A stretch of 60,122 nt of DNA from Acidimicrobiia bacterium. GTDB lineage: Bacteria; Actinomycetota; Acidimicrobiia; Acidimicrobiales; Bin134. A program made the translations under genes and the position numbers. This document shows positions 1 through 8,640 of the stretch, in pieces. The notes under the pieces were generated by a model. That model was given only the letters and a program-made list of their open reading frames with translations. It made no database searches and was not told the DNA's origin. Every line of letters begins with the position of its first letter. Within the stretch, counting starts at the first letter, position 1. The stretch is taken from assembly GCA_022819825.1 (NCBI GenBank), contig JAJEGM010000023.1, positions 1 through 60,122 of the forward strand, given 5' to 3'.

Positions 1-132
1 AAACGCTCAGCCCGAGGCTACCGAAACCTACACAACTACCGGCTCAGAATCCTGCTTGCCGCCGGACGAAAACCAGGCCAAACTCAACCCGTCACAAAAA
101 TCAGAACCCGACGTCCCCGCTTCATCGCGTAG
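1..132 (+). CDS. ISL3-family transposase, C-terminal 43 residues only (partial)
   Basis: Frame 1 is open from the window start to a TAG at 130-132. The visible tail contains GYRNLHNYRLRILLAAG, which resembles the aromatic/NYR-R-LL-AG ending typical of ISL3 transposases (for example F-x-NYRIRxLLYAG). The catalytic DDE part lies outside the window. The stop codon sits inside the element's terminal repeat, which is compatible with the compact layout of such elements. Family assignment rests on this short tail plus the terminal repeat, so it is moderate. Confidence 0.5.
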   Translation, partial: KRSARGYRNLHNYRLRILLAAGRKPGQTQPVTKIRTRRPRFIA

Positions 133-136
133 AGCC
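1..136 (+). mobile_element. Right (3') end of an ISL3-type insertion sequence
   Basis: The window opens inside an insertion element. Positions 113-136 form its right terminal inverted repeat, which overlaps the transposase stop codon. Read on the minus strand, it begins GGCTCTACGCGATGAAGC and matches about 20 of 24 positions of the left terminal repeat at 59985-60008 (GGCTCTTCGCGTCGAAGC). The family call comes from this terminus type and the transposase tail. The 8 bases that follow (GCTAATTC) would be one copy of the target duplication. They differ from the 8 bases before the right-hand element (CCTATCAC), so these are separate insertions. Confidence 0.6.
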
Positions 137-167
137 GCTAATTCAAGGTAACGGTCCATCGGATTGA

Positions 168-185
168 TGTCAACAAAAGTTGACA
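168..185. promoter_or_regulatory. Perfect inverted repeat, candidate operator upstream of the antiporter genes
   Basis: TGTCAAC (168-174), AAAA loop, GTTGACA (179-185): a perfect 7-bp inverted repeat. Its right arm contains TTGACA, the -35 consensus, and GCTACT at 203-208 lies 17 bp downstream as a weak -10. A repressor bound here would cover the -35 element of the khtTU-like genes that start at 352. The rest of 137-351 shows no convincing gene. Confidence 0.4.
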
Positions 186-351
186 CTAGGTTGGGTGGGG
201 CCGCTACTGGCCGATAGTGGAGGGCACTCTACTGCGAAGGTGTGACAGCGAGGCGATGATGGCCACCATGAGCTGATCGGCCACTTTGGTGGCGCTGTTC
301 TGCCAAGATTGCTGTTGCTGCGGGGTTGTCCACGGCTGGGAGGAGAGTTCG

Positions 352-840
352 GTGGGGAAAGCGACTGAGACTGATTTGCCCGGTGTGGGGGTGCGCTTCG
401 AACTGGAGACGAACGCGGGCCGCTGTGTCGGCGTGGTGGTTCATCAGACCGGGCGGCGCGATCTGGTGGTCTATGACGAGCGGGACGTCGACCGGGCCTG
501 CGAGAGCGTTGTGTTGACCGAGGACGAGGGGCACACCCTTGGCGAGCTGCTGGGCGGCAATCCGGTGCTGGAGCACCTCGACGACGCAGTGCATCGCTTG
601 GAGGACCTTGTGATCTCGTGGATCACTATCGACCCGAAGTCATCTCTGGCCGGACTCACCCTCGCCGAGGCCGAGCTGAGGGCGAAAACCGGGGCGGGCG
701 TCGTCGCGCTCGTCACCGGCTCGGGCTCCATCCCCATCCCGGGCGGAGCCGACCGACTCGAACCCGGCGGCACAGCAGTGGTGGTCGGGATCCCGGCCGC
801 GGTGAAGGCGGCCACCAAGCTGCTGAACGAATCGGGCTAG
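352..840 (+). CDS. khtT: KhtT-like regulatory subunit of a K+/H+ antiporter (RCK_C/TrkA_C domain)
   Basis: 162 residues, cytosolic. The N-terminal half is a small beta-rich domain (LPGVGVRFELETNAG) and the C-terminal ~80 residues form a TrkA_C/RCK_C ligand-binding domain (SLAGLTLAEAELRAKTGAGVVAL, written here only as family signature, ending in GGTAVVVGIP). Known KhtT proteins gate a CPA2 membrane exchanger. The exchanger gene follows after 3 bases, so the pair is almost certainly one unit. I chose GTG at 352 because AGGAGAG lies 4 bases upstream. A longer in-frame ATG at 286 adds a Cys-rich stretch unlike the family. Confidence 0.82.
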   Translation: MGKATETDLPGVGVRFELETNAGRCVGVVVHQTGRRDLVVYDERDVDRACESVVLTEDEGHTLGELLGGNPVLEHLDDAVHRLEDLVISWITIDPKSSLAGLTLAEAELRAKTGAGVVALVTGSGSIPIPGGADRLEPGGTAVVVGIPAAVKAATKLLNESG

Positions 841-843
841 CCC

Positions 844-2058
844 ATGCACACGGGCGGCGATCTGTTTGTGATCGAGCTCGGGGCGGTGGTGCTGGTCTTG
901 GCCATCGTCGCCCGGCTGGCTCGAAGGGTCGGCCTGCCTGCGCTTCCGCTGTATCTGATGGTGGGACTGGCCCTGGGCGATGGCGGACTCGTCGAGTTGC
1001 CGGCGTCGGAGGAGTTCATCGAGGTGGGGGCCGAAATCGGCGTCATCTTGATGCTGCTGATGCTGGGACTCGAGTTCTCCGCCCACGAGCTGATCGACAA
1101 CGTGCGGCGGTCAACGCTGGCCGGGATCGTCGACATCGCCCTGAATTTCCCTCCTGGTTTCGTAGCTGGGCTGCTGCTTGGGTTCGATCCAATCGTCGCT
1201 GTTCTGCTCGGTGGCGTGACCTACATTTCGTCGTCGGGCATCGTGGCAAAGCTCGTCGCCGACCTCGACCGCATCGGCAACCACGAGACGTCGGTGATCC
1301 TCAGCGTGCTCGTAATCGAAGACCTCGCCATGGTGCTCTATCTGCCCATCGTGTCGGGCGTGCTCTTCGGCGGCTCGCTGCTCAGCACCACGGTCACCGT
1401 CATCGTCTCATTGCTGGTGGTCATTGCGGTGCTCGCGGCCGCCTACTTTTTCGGCGACCGGCTGAGTGCCATGGCATTGAGCCAATCAAGCGAAGCGCTC
1501 TTGCTGACCCTGCTCGGCGGAACACTGCTTTTCGCCGGCATCGCCGGACGCCTCAACCTGTCGACGGCGGTGGGCGCGTTCGTGGTAGGCGTTGCATTGT
1601 CGGGCGACATTGTCTCGCATGCCCGCGGGCTGCTGTTGCCGCTGCGCAACCTCTTCGCTGCGGTCTTCTTCGTGTTCTTCGGCCTGCAAGTCGACCTCGA
1701 CCTCGTCCCCGATGTCGCCGTGGCCGCGGTCGTCATTGCCGCCGTCACCATCGCCACCAAGTTCGCCACCGGCTGGATCGCAGCGAGCCGGGCCAGTATC
1801 GGCAAACCCGGCCGGGTTCGCACCGGGGCCGCCCTCATCGCCCACGGAGAGTTCTCGATCGTCATTGCCGAGCTCGGCATCACCCGCGAGAGCGACCTCG
1901 GCGCGCTGGCCGCCACCTACGTCATCATCCTCACCCTCGTCGGCGCCGTGTTCTACCAGTTCTCCGACTCCCTAACCCTCCGAATCCCAACCAGGCACCA
2001 CCGCTCCCGATGGCAGCGCACATCTCGCCTGGTGCAAGGAGTTCGCAGGCGTCGCTGA
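844..2058 (+). CDS. khtU: KhtU/KefB-type cation:proton antiporter (CPA2 family)
   Basis: 404 residues with about 11-12 hydrophobic segments from residue 8 onward. Exchanger hallmarks are LALGDGG near residue 40 and the long helix pair around residues 70-160. Typical KefB/KefC proteins carry a C-terminal nucleotide-binding RCK domain. This one lacks it, as expected where the regulator is a separate KhtT subunit encoded just upstream. The likely role is K+ (or other monovalent cation) efflux in exchange for protons across the cytoplasmic membrane. The last ~25 residues are Arg-rich and low complexity. Confidence 0.85.
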   Translation: MHTGGDLFVIELGAVVLVLAIVARLARRVGLPALPLYLMVGLALGDGGLVELPASEEFIEVGAEIGVILMLLMLGLEFSAHELIDNVRRSTLAGIVDIALNFPPGFVAGLLLGFDPIVAVLLGGVTYISSSGIVAKLVADLDRIGNHETSVILSVLVIEDLAMVLYLPIVSGVLFGGSLLSTTVTVIVSLLVVIAVLAAAYFFGDRLSAMALSQSSEALLLTLLGGTLLFAGIAGRLNLSTAVGAFVVGVALSGDIVSHARGLLLPLRNLFAAVFFVFFGLQVDLDLVPDVAVAAVVIAAVTIATKFATGWIAASRASIGKPGRVRTGAALIAHGEFSIVIAELGITRESDLGALAATYVIILTLVGAVFYQFSDSLTLRIPTRHHRSRWQRTSRLVQGVRRRR

Positions 2059-2139
2059 GCACCAGAGCGCCAGCCACCTAGTCCAAGGAACGCAACTGGT
2101 GAACTACCCTCTTGGCGGTTTCATACTTCGGGGGTTGGA

Positions 2140-2716
2140 TTGGCGACGAAGATTGTCTGCTGGAACATCGCCAAGCGTCATGAGCCGTGGCGCGAACTGA
2201 TGGCAATGGATGCAGATGTCGCTCTTCTTCAGGAAGCTGGTCAGGTTCCAGAGGATGTCGCCAGCCAGGTTGAAACCGACAACGCAGACCTCCCAGACGA
2301 TCTATATGACCGATGGCCGATCGTGGCGAAGCTGTCCGACCGGGTTGAGGTCGAGTGGTTCAAACCGGTCAGTCCAATGAAGAAGCCCGAGGCGGACGAG
2401 ATTCCGGTCAGCGACGTGAGCACAATTGCTGCTGCTCGGGTCATCCCTCAGGGCGCTGAGCCGTTCATCGTCGTTTCCATGAACGCGCGCTGGGTAATGC
2501 CGCACTCGTCAACCGGCACAAAGTGGGGCGTCGGGCATCCTGATGGTTCCGCGCACCGGACCCTGTCGGATCTGTCAGGTTTCAGTTGCAGATATCCAAC
2601 TCGACTACGCCTTTGCGTCGCGCGGCTTCCACGAGGAAGTCACCGTGCGGGCTATGAACTCTCCCGAAGAATGGGGGAGCAGCGACCACTGCCGACTGTG
2701 GATCGAAGTGGGTTAG
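2140..2716 (+). pseudogene. Endonuclease/exonuclease/phosphatase-family remnant, internally deleted and frameshifted
   Basis: The first ~145 codons read as an EEP-fold start (KIVCWNIAKRHEPWR, then ALLQEA with its metal-binding Glu). The frame then loses homology after DGSAHRTLSDLSGF. The family's C-terminal end reappears in the next forward frame from about 2597: QLDYAFASRGFHEEV, then SSDHCRLWIEV with the catalytic SDH motif, stopping at 2714-2716. The central segment that normally links these parts, roughly 80-90 residues by family knowledge, is missing. Both the frame change and the missing block argue for a dead gene. It adjoins a second remnant at 2979. Confidence 0.7.
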
Positions 2717-2978
2717 ACATAAATTCGTCATCAAGATGTAGACATACCGTTGCTAGCCGATCGGCTGAATATGGGGGTTTCGAAGCGACGCGAGGTTGGG
2801 CGTAGAGGACAGTGAGGCGCTTCTTTCAGGTCAAGTCGCCCATACGGAAAATGCCCGAAGATAGATAGGTTCGTGACCGAGTTTACGACTTCCATCACCA
2901 GCAAGATCCAGGAAACCGGACGCGGGAGATTTTCGTCGTGGGGCTCGGGCTGGGAAATGCATACCGAACACAGCGCTT
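2717..2978. other. Decayed intergenic stretch
   Basis: No recognisable gene. A 42-codon frame opens with GTG at 2873 and closes at 2999-3001. It is somewhat protein-like (ETGRGRFSSWGSGW) but I do not recognise it. It lies between two gene remnants, so it may be the end of another broken gene. Confidence 0.4.
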
Positions 2979-3257
2979 ATGACCTGGTTATTCACGGATG
3001 AGCAAGAGGCGTTTCGCGACGTGGTGCGCGACTTCGCCGATCGTGAGATCGCCCCTCACGCTGCTCGGTGGGACCGAGACCGTGTTTTCCCCTCTGAGAC
3101 GGTCACGGCGATGGGCGATCTGGGCTTGTTCGGACTGGTGTTTCCCGAGAAGTACGGAGGGGCGGGGGCCGACTTCACCATTGTCTCGAGGTTTGGGCAT
3201 CAGGGCAGACTGCTTACTTCCTTCATCTGGTTGCAGCTAGGTGCCCATCGATCTTGA
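2979..3257 (+). pseudogene. Acyl-CoA dehydrogenase N-terminal remnant
   Basis: ATG at 2979 opens a frame whose first ~70 residues match the all-alpha N-terminal domain of acyl-CoA dehydrogenases: FTDEQEAFRDVVRDFADREI, then GLFGLVFPEKYGGAGADF. Homology stops abruptly after that motif and an unrelated 25-residue tail leads to a stop. A complete enzyme is about 380-400 residues, so the FAD-binding and catalytic parts are gone. Together with the remnant at 2140 it marks an old rearrangement or deletion junction. Confidence 0.75.
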
Positions 3258-3270
3258 TGGCTGGGCTTCG

Positions 3271-3276
3271 TATATT
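3271..3276 (+). promoter_or_regulatory. Possible -10 element for the hydantoin gene run
   Basis: TATATT lies 46 bases ahead of the TTG start of the DUF917 gene in otherwise GC-rich DNA. No good -35 is seen at 16-18 bp upstream, so this is tentative. Confidence 0.25.
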
Positions 3277-3321
3277 CTCCCGCGCCCGAATCCTCTTCTG
3301 GCCTAAAAAGCTAGGTGCGCA

Positions 3322-4398
3322 TTGAGAGAACTCACGATCGACGACATTGATGACCTGGCGATGGGAGCGACACTGTTGGGCACCGGCGGCGGAGGTGACC
3401 CCTATGTAGGCAAGCTCCTGGTCAAGCAGGCCATCGAGGACTACGGGCCAGCCCAGGTGGTGACTGTTGACGAGCTGCCGGTCGAAGGCCTCATCATGAC
3501 CACGGCCATCATCGGGGCACCCACAGTGATTCTGGAAAAGATCCCGGCGGGTACTGAGTTCCGATCAGGCATCGGGGCTCTTGCCGCCTACCTGGGCTCA
3601 GACCCGGTGGCTTTGATGCCGATCGAAGTAGGTGGGGTGAACACCTTGGTCCCGATTGCCACTGCGGTGGAGATGGGAGTCCCAATCGTTGATGCCGACG
3701 GTATGCGTCGAGCGTTCCCGCAGATCGAGATGACGGTCTTCACGCTGCATGGATTGAAGGCTGCGCCCATGTCGATCGCCGATGAGAAGGGCAACATGTG
3801 CGTGTTCGAGGCCAACACCAACCAGATTGCCGAGTCTTTGGCTCGCGCCGCGGTGGTGCAGCTCGGCTTGGCCAATGCCATCAGCTGCTATCCCATGACG
3901 GTGGCCGATGTCCGCCGGGGGGGCATCCACGGCTCGATGACCTATTGCACCGAGGTGGGAAGGCGCCTGTCCCAAGTGCAGCGAGGCGCGCCGGGGGCCT
4001 GGGATGAGCTGTTGGCCTACACCGAGGCTGCTTTGGTGTTCAGCGGGAAGGTGATCGACATCGACCGGCGCACCACCGAGGGTTTCGCTCGGGGCACGGT
4101 GGTGCTCGAGCATCTCGACGACTCGACTCGCACGCTGCGGGTGGAGATCCAGAACGAGAACCTGATCGCATTCGAAGACGGTGAGGCGGTGGTGACCGTG
4201 CCTGATCTGCTGTGTCTGCTCGACCACGAGTCGGCCGATCCGATCACCACGGAGGGGTTGGCTTTCGGCCAGCGACTAGACGTTCTGGCCATGCCCTGCG
4301 CCCCGGAGTGGCACCGCGACGGCATGTTCGACCTGGTGGGCCCCCGGGCCTTTGGTTATGACATCGACTATGTGGATGGCTGGAAAGGTCGGCGATGA
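3322..4398 (+). CDS. DUF917 family protein (S-methyl-thiohydantoin desulfurase-like family)
   Basis: 358 residues. DUF917 proteins normally accompany hydantoinase/oxoprolinase A proteins, and one characterised branch acts on S-methyl-thiohydantoin. The N-terminal signature LLGTGGGGDPYVGK and the mid-protein block PIEVGGVNTLVPIATAVEMG are typical. Later blocks include VVLEHLDD and VTVPDLLCLLD. Start is TTG at 3322, preceded by AGGTG; there is no better upstream ATG. Its stop overlaps the next gene's ATG by 4 bases, so the two are translationally coupled. The exact substrate cannot be read from the sequence. Confidence 0.8.
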   Translation: MRELTIDDIDDLAMGATLLGTGGGGDPYVGKLLVKQAIEDYGPAQVVTVDELPVEGLIMTTAIIGAPTVILEKIPAGTEFRSGIGALAAYLGSDPVALMPIEVGGVNTLVPIATAVEMGVPIVDADGMRRAFPQIEMTVFTLHGLKAAPMSIADEKGNMCVFEANTNQIAESLARAAVVQLGLANAISCYPMTVADVRRGGIHGSMTYCTEVGRRLSQVQRGAPGAWDELLAYTEAALVFSGKVIDIDRRTTEGFARGTVVLEHLDDSTRTLRVEIQNENLIAFEDGEAVVTVPDLLCLLDHESADPITTEGLAFGQRLDVLAMPCAPEWHRDGMFDLVGPRAFGYDIDYVDGWKGRR

Positions 4399-5963
4399 AG
4401 AACCTGCGGATCGGCGTGGACGTGGGCGGCACCAACACTGACGCGGTGGTGGTGGGACCGGGCGGCACGGTCATCGCGGAGGCCAAAGCCGCCACTACTC
4501 CTGACCCGATTGGCGGTATCAAGGCTGCCGTGGACACCGTCATGGACCAGGTGGACACTCCTGAGGCCTTGGGCAAGGCGATGCTGGGCACAACCCATCC
4601 GGCCAACGCCATCATCCGCCGACGAGACCTCGACAAAGTGGGGGTACTGCGGCTGGCGGCGCCTTCTTCACTGGGGGTGCGTCCTAGCGCGGCTTGGCCT
4701 GAGGATCTACGCCGGATCGTGATTGGCCCCAGCAAGATCGTCGAGGGTGGTTTCGAGTACGACGGTTCGCCCATTGCCCCTCTTGATGAGGACGCAGTAC
4801 GGCGCTTCGGGGGTCAGTGCGCAGGAAGCGTGGCTGCGATAGCGGTGTCGTGCGCGTTCAGCCCCGCCGCCACAGAACACGAACTGCGAGCCGCCGAGTT
4901 GCTGGCCGAAGAGTGCGGAACTGGCATGGCGGTCTCGCTCAGCCACACAGTGGGATCGCTGGGCCTGTTGGAGCGCGAGAACGCAACGATCCTCAATGCC
5001 TCGCTGTTGACGGTCGCCAAACGGGTGGTAGACGGGTTCCGGAACACCATGGCGGAGGCTGGTCTCGATGTTGACAGCTATCTGACGCAAAACGACGGCA
5101 CCCTGATGACGGTCGATGAGGCTGACCGGTACCCAGTTCTCACAGTGGGCTCGGGCCCCACCAATTCCATGCGGGGCGCGTGCGCGTTGGCCGGGCTCGC
5201 AGACGCACTGGTTATCGACGTCGGCGGCACCTCCACCGATGTGGGGATCCTGGTCGACGGGTTTCCCCGCGTCTCCACTGCCGCAGTCGAGGTCGGCGGC
5301 GTCCGCACCAACTTCAGGATGCCTGACCTGATCTCGATGGGGCTCGGTGGCGGAACAGTCGTCCACAACCCGGCGCGGGGCGGGAACGGGGAGATCAAGG
5401 TGGGCCCGGACTCGGTGGGGTATGACGTCATCACCGATGCCATCTGCATGGGCGGCGACACCCTGACCCTTTCGGACATCTCACTGGCGGCGGGGCGGAT
5501 GGAAGGGTTCGGGGAGCGGTCTCTGACCGAGGGCGTCGAACCGGCCACCATTGCTGCTGCCATCGACTGGGTCGACGGGCGGATCGCGGTGCTGTGCGAG
5601 AGGATGAAGGCCTCGAGCACGCCCCTTCCGCTGATGGCCGTGGGCGGCGGCGCCCATTTGGTGCCAGAGCAGATTGCCGGTGTGAGCGAGGTGCTCTGGC
5701 CCCCTCACCACTCGGTGGCCAACGCCTTTGGGGCGGCCATCGCCGAAGCAGCGGGCTCCGTCGACAAGGTGTACAGCTACGACGCGTCGAGCCGGGAGGC
5801 ATGTCTGGAGAGCGCCCGCGAAGAGGCCAAGGACGCAGCCGTTCGGGCCGGTGCCGAGGAAGCGGGAGTGCGGATCACCAGCGTGGCCGAGATCCCGATG
5901 ACCTATGTGCCCGGAGGCGGTTGCCGGGTCATGGTCAAAGCGGTCGGCCCGCCGGCTGAGTAG
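4395..5963 (+). CDS. Hydantoinase/oxoprolinase A-type ATPase-fold protein (HyuA family)
   Basis: 522 residues. Two ASKHA-type phosphate-binding motifs are visible: GVDVGGTNTDAVVV near residue 6 and IDVGGTSTDVGIL near residue 275, plus GLGGGTVV. This is the Hydant_A_N + Hydantoinase_A arrangement of enzymes that open cyclic amides with ATP (5-oxoprolinase, N-methylhydantoinase). Those enzymes usually need a HyuB-type partner. No HyuB is present here, and DUF917 occupies the partner position. At 522 residues it is a short HyuA form. ATGA overlap with the upstream gene indicates coupled translation. Confidence 0.82.
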   Translation: MKNLRIGVDVGGTNTDAVVVGPGGTVIAEAKAATTPDPIGGIKAAVDTVMDQVDTPEALGKAMLGTTHPANAIIRRRDLDKVGVLRLAAPSSLGVRPSAAWPEDLRRIVIGPSKIVEGGFEYDGSPIAPLDEDAVRRFGGQCAGSVAAIAVSCAFSPAATEHELRAAELLAEECGTGMAVSLSHTVGSLGLLERENATILNASLLTVAKRVVDGFRNTMAEAGLDVDSYLTQNDGTLMTVDEADRYPVLTVGSGPTNSMRGACALAGLADALVIDVGGTSTDVGILVDGFPRVSTAAVEVGGVRTNFRMPDLISMGLGGGTVVHNPARGGNGEIKVGPDSVGYDVITDAICMGGDTLTLSDISLAAGRMEGFGERSLTEGVEPATIAAAIDWVDGRIAVLCERMKASSTPLPLMAVGGGAHLVPEQIAGVSEVLWPPHHSVANAFGAAIAEAAGSVDKVYSYDASSREACLESAREEAKDAAVRAGAEEAGVRITSVAEIPMTYVPGGGCRVMVKAVGPPAE

Positions 5964-6022
5964 GTGCACCCCTGGGCTCGGGCGGCATTGAGAGCGGCAG
6001 GCCGGTAGAGGTAGCCGGGCAG

Positions 6023-7036
6023 ATGCGGGTGGCCGACGCCCACAACGATCTTTTGTGCGCGGTGCTGTACCAGCGAGAGCGGGGCATGGATGATCCCTTC
6101 GGCGATTTCTGGCTTCCCCGGCTGCGCGCCGGCGGCGTCGCCCTTCAGTTCCTGCCAGTGTTCACCGAAGACCAGCACCTAGGCGAAGGCGCTTTGCGGC
6201 GAGCCCTGCTAATGCTCGAAGAAGCCCGGCACATCGCCTCGGTCCACTCCGCTGATGTGGCGGTAGTTGAGACGTCGCGGCAGCTGGCCGACGCGTTGGC
6301 GGCCAAGAAGGTCGCGTTGGTCCTAGCCGTGGAGGGCTCAGAGCCCATTGGCCACAGCCTCGGCGTTTTGGAGACTCTGTGGCGCTTGGGGGTGAGGTGC
6401 ATGTCATTGACCTGGAACCGCCGCACGATGATGGCCGACGGCGTGGGAGAAACAGCCACCGGCGGGGGCTTGACTGCACTGGGAGTCGACGCTGTCGCGG
6501 AGATGGAACGGCTCGGGATGATTGTCGATGTCAGCCATCTGTCCGACCCGGGAGTCGACCACGTCTGCCGGATCGCCTCCCGCCCGTTCGTGGCGACCCA
6601 CTCTTCGTGCCATGCCCTGCACCCGCACCCGCGCAACCTCACCGACTCCCAGCTGCGCGCCATCGCAGAATCAGGCGGGGTGGTTGGGATCAATTCCTTC
6701 GGTGCGTTTTTGGCCGCAGAACAGCCCAGCCTCGGCGACTTCGTGACGCACATCGATCACGCGGTTGGAGTCGCCGGAGCCGGGTCGGTAGGGCTGGGCT
6801 GCGACTTCATGGAGGATCTGTTGCGCATCATCGACCCGATCCTGGGAGGCGGCCTAGTGGATACGGAGAACCTGCCGCTTATCGACAACATGCGCGACCC
6901 GTCAGACCTCAAGGCGTTCACTGAGCTCTTGGAAGCAAGGCTCGGTGCCGAGACGGCCCGTCTGGTGGCGGGGGAGAACTGGATCGACTTCCTGGCGCGG
7001 GCTCTGCCAGCCGGGGCTGTCGAATCAGTGAGATGA
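6023..7036 (+). CDS. Membrane-dipeptidase-type metallopeptidase (M19, renal dipeptidase family)
   Basis: 337 residues. Candidate zinc ligands match the family order and spacing: H7 and D9 (DAHNDL), E104 (AVEGSE), H172 (VSHLSD) and H193 (ATHSSCH). The 21-residue H172-H193 distance equals that of the mammalian enzyme. No signal peptide is seen, so a cytosolic form is expected. The family hydrolyses dipeptides, often with a D-residue at the C-terminus, and related N-acyl amino acids. Here it would release amino acids from an opened ring or conjugate. It is 59 bp after HyuA and overlaps PucR by 4 bases. Confidence 0.85.
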   Translation: MRVADAHNDLLCAVLYQRERGMDDPFGDFWLPRLRAGGVALQFLPVFTEDQHLGEGALRRALLMLEEARHIASVHSADVAVVETSRQLADALAAKKVALVLAVEGSEPIGHSLGVLETLWRLGVRCMSLTWNRRTMMADGVGETATGGGLTALGVDAVAEMERLGMIVDVSHLSDPGVDHVCRIASRPFVATHSSCHALHPHPRNLTDSQLRAIAESGGVVGINSFGAFLAAEQPSLGDFVTHIDHAVGVAGAGSVGLGCDFMEDLLRIIDPILGGGLVDTENLPLIDNMRDPSDLKAFTELLEARLGAETARLVAGENWIDFLARALPAGAVESVR

Positions 7037-8640
7037 TCGAGGCGGTGTCCGCCCCATCCAAAACCCTGACCATGAAGCAACTGCTCGCGTCCGGCGTGCT
7101 CGGCGAAACCAAGGTGGTGGCCGGTGGCCAAGGAGTCAACCGGGCAGTGTCCGACGTCTCGGTCACCGACCGGTGCGATGAGACGATCCCGGTGTCGGCA
7201 GACCAGTTGGTCGTCTTGGACGGCAGCGCGCTCCGACCCAATTCCTACGCCCTTGACATCGTGTTGAGAGCAGTACGCGACGGCGGGGGAGCGGGTCTCG
7301 TTGTCGTCAACGCCCCCTCCCCGGCAGGTCTGGCCACCCGGCGCCTCGCCGAGCGGTTCGAAACCGTGCTGGTTGAATCGCATGCTCCTGATCTATTGGC
7401 GATGGCCGCCGCAGCCCGAGAGCTGCTGCTACAGCCCGCACTGCATCAGGCAGCAATGATGAAAGAACTGCTTCGGGGCATGGCCCGGGTGTCCACTGTG
7501 GATGACACTTTGGCGCTCGTTGGCCGGGTCTTGGGCCGGCCTTGCTCGCTGGTCGAAGCCAGCGGGGCAGCGGTGGCTGGCCCAGAACACGCGGTGAACC
7601 CCGACGTGTTGGGTGAGCACTCGGTGATCCACCCTCAAGCGGGCGCCGGAGGCGAGCCCGGAATGGTGTGCCCGGTGATCGTCGTGCCCGGAGAGCCGGC
7701 TCGCTTCTGGCTGGTGTGCATTCTTTCTGACGGCGACGAGGCCGTATCGGGATCCGGACTCGACCTGCTGGGCGTGGCTTCCTGGGCGGTGGGCGCCCAT
7801 CTGGTACGTGATCGCCTGGCGGGCGAGCGCGACGCCAGGCACCGGCTGGCCCTTCTGAACGAAGTGGTCGGCGGCGGGGAACTCCCGGACGAGACGATCC
7901 TGGCGCAGATGGCCACGTTCGGCTGGTCGGCCGCAGGCTGGGTCAGCGCCTTCCATGTGCAGCTATCTGGGCATGTGGACGCCGCCTGGGTATTGGTCAA
8001 CACCGACGCTTTCTCCGACCTGTTGCACTCGGCCGGCCTGGAAGGGCCGCTGATCGAAAGGACAGACGGCTGGTCGGGCTGGGTCTGCCTGCCTGAGGAG
8101 CCCGATGTGACGAGCTATCCAAAGATGGCGCGCCAATTGCGAGTCGCGCTCGACGAGCTCATCGCCAGCCCTGAGACCATCGCCGCGCACGCGGGAGTGG
8201 GGCGCCCGGCACAGGGGCTTCCGGGCCTTCGCTCAAGCCTCGCAGAATCCCGGCAAGCCGCGGCCCTCGCCGGGGCGGGCGCAGCGGCCCGCGGCGCGGT
8301 GGTCCGCCATATCGACGAGCTCGGAATCCAGCGGATAATGCTGGGCTGGTACGGATCAGCCGATTTCAGCCGGGTGGCCTCCGCCTTCTTGCAGCCTCTC
8401 CGCGCCATCGACGCCGACGGCACGCTCTTGCGCACATTGGAGGTGTATTTGGACTGCCAGTCGTCAGCCACCAACGCGGCCGCGCTGCTGGGTGTCCACC
8501 GCAACACGGTTATGAACAGAATCGACCGGGTTGCCAGCACACTTGAGGTAAACCTCTTCGACCCCGAACAGCGCCTCGCCCTCCAACTCGTTGTCCGCAT
8601 GCACAAACTCGACAGCAATGACCACAGTCGAGCACTTTGA
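7033..8640 (+). CDS. PucR-family transcriptional regulator
   Basis: 535 residues. The N-terminal ~130 residues form a PucR ligand-sensing domain (MKQLLASGVLGETKVVAGG). The C-terminus carries the PucR helix-turn-helix: LRTLEVYLDCQSSATNAAAL, then LGVHRNTVMNRIDRV. PucR proteins usually activate purine, ureide or amino-acid-derived nitrogen catabolism in response to a pathway metabolite. Its position inside the run, overlapping both neighbours, makes it the likely local regulator. ATGA overlap with the dipeptidase gene decides the start. Confidence 0.85.
   Translation: MIEAVSAPSKTLTMKQLLASGVLGETKVVAGGQGVNRAVSDVSVTDRCDETIPVSADQLVVLDGSALRPNSYALDIVLRAVRDGGGAGLVVVNAPSPAGLATRRLAERFETVLVESHAPDLLAMAAAARELLLQPALHQAAMMKELLRGMARVSTVDDTLALVGRVLGRPCSLVEASGAAVAGPEHAVNPDVLGEHSVIHPQAGAGGEPGMVCPVIVVPGEPARFWLVCILSDGDEAVSGSGLDLLGVASWAVGAHLVRDRLAGERDARHRLALLNEVVGGGELPDETILAQMATFGWSAAGWVSAFHVQLSGHVDAAWVLVNTDAFSDLLHSAGLEGPLIERTDGWSGWVCLPEEPDVTSYPKMARQLRVALDELIASPETIAAHAGVGRPAQGLPGLRSSLAESRQAAALAGAGAAARGAVVRHIDELGIQRIMLGWYGSADFSRVASAFLQPLRAIDADGTLLRTLEVYLDCQSSATNAAALLGVHRNTVMNRIDRVASTLEVNLFDPEQRLALQLVVRMHKLDSNDHSRAL

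Noticed and set aside
618..2081. 487-codon forward frame overlapping the antiporter
   Set aside because: Arg/His-rich, out of frame with a clear membrane antiporter, no motif.
2140..2716. Selenocysteine or programmed frameshift in the EEP-fold gene
   Set aside because: The frame change is combined with loss of a large internal segment, so recoding cannot restore the family protein.
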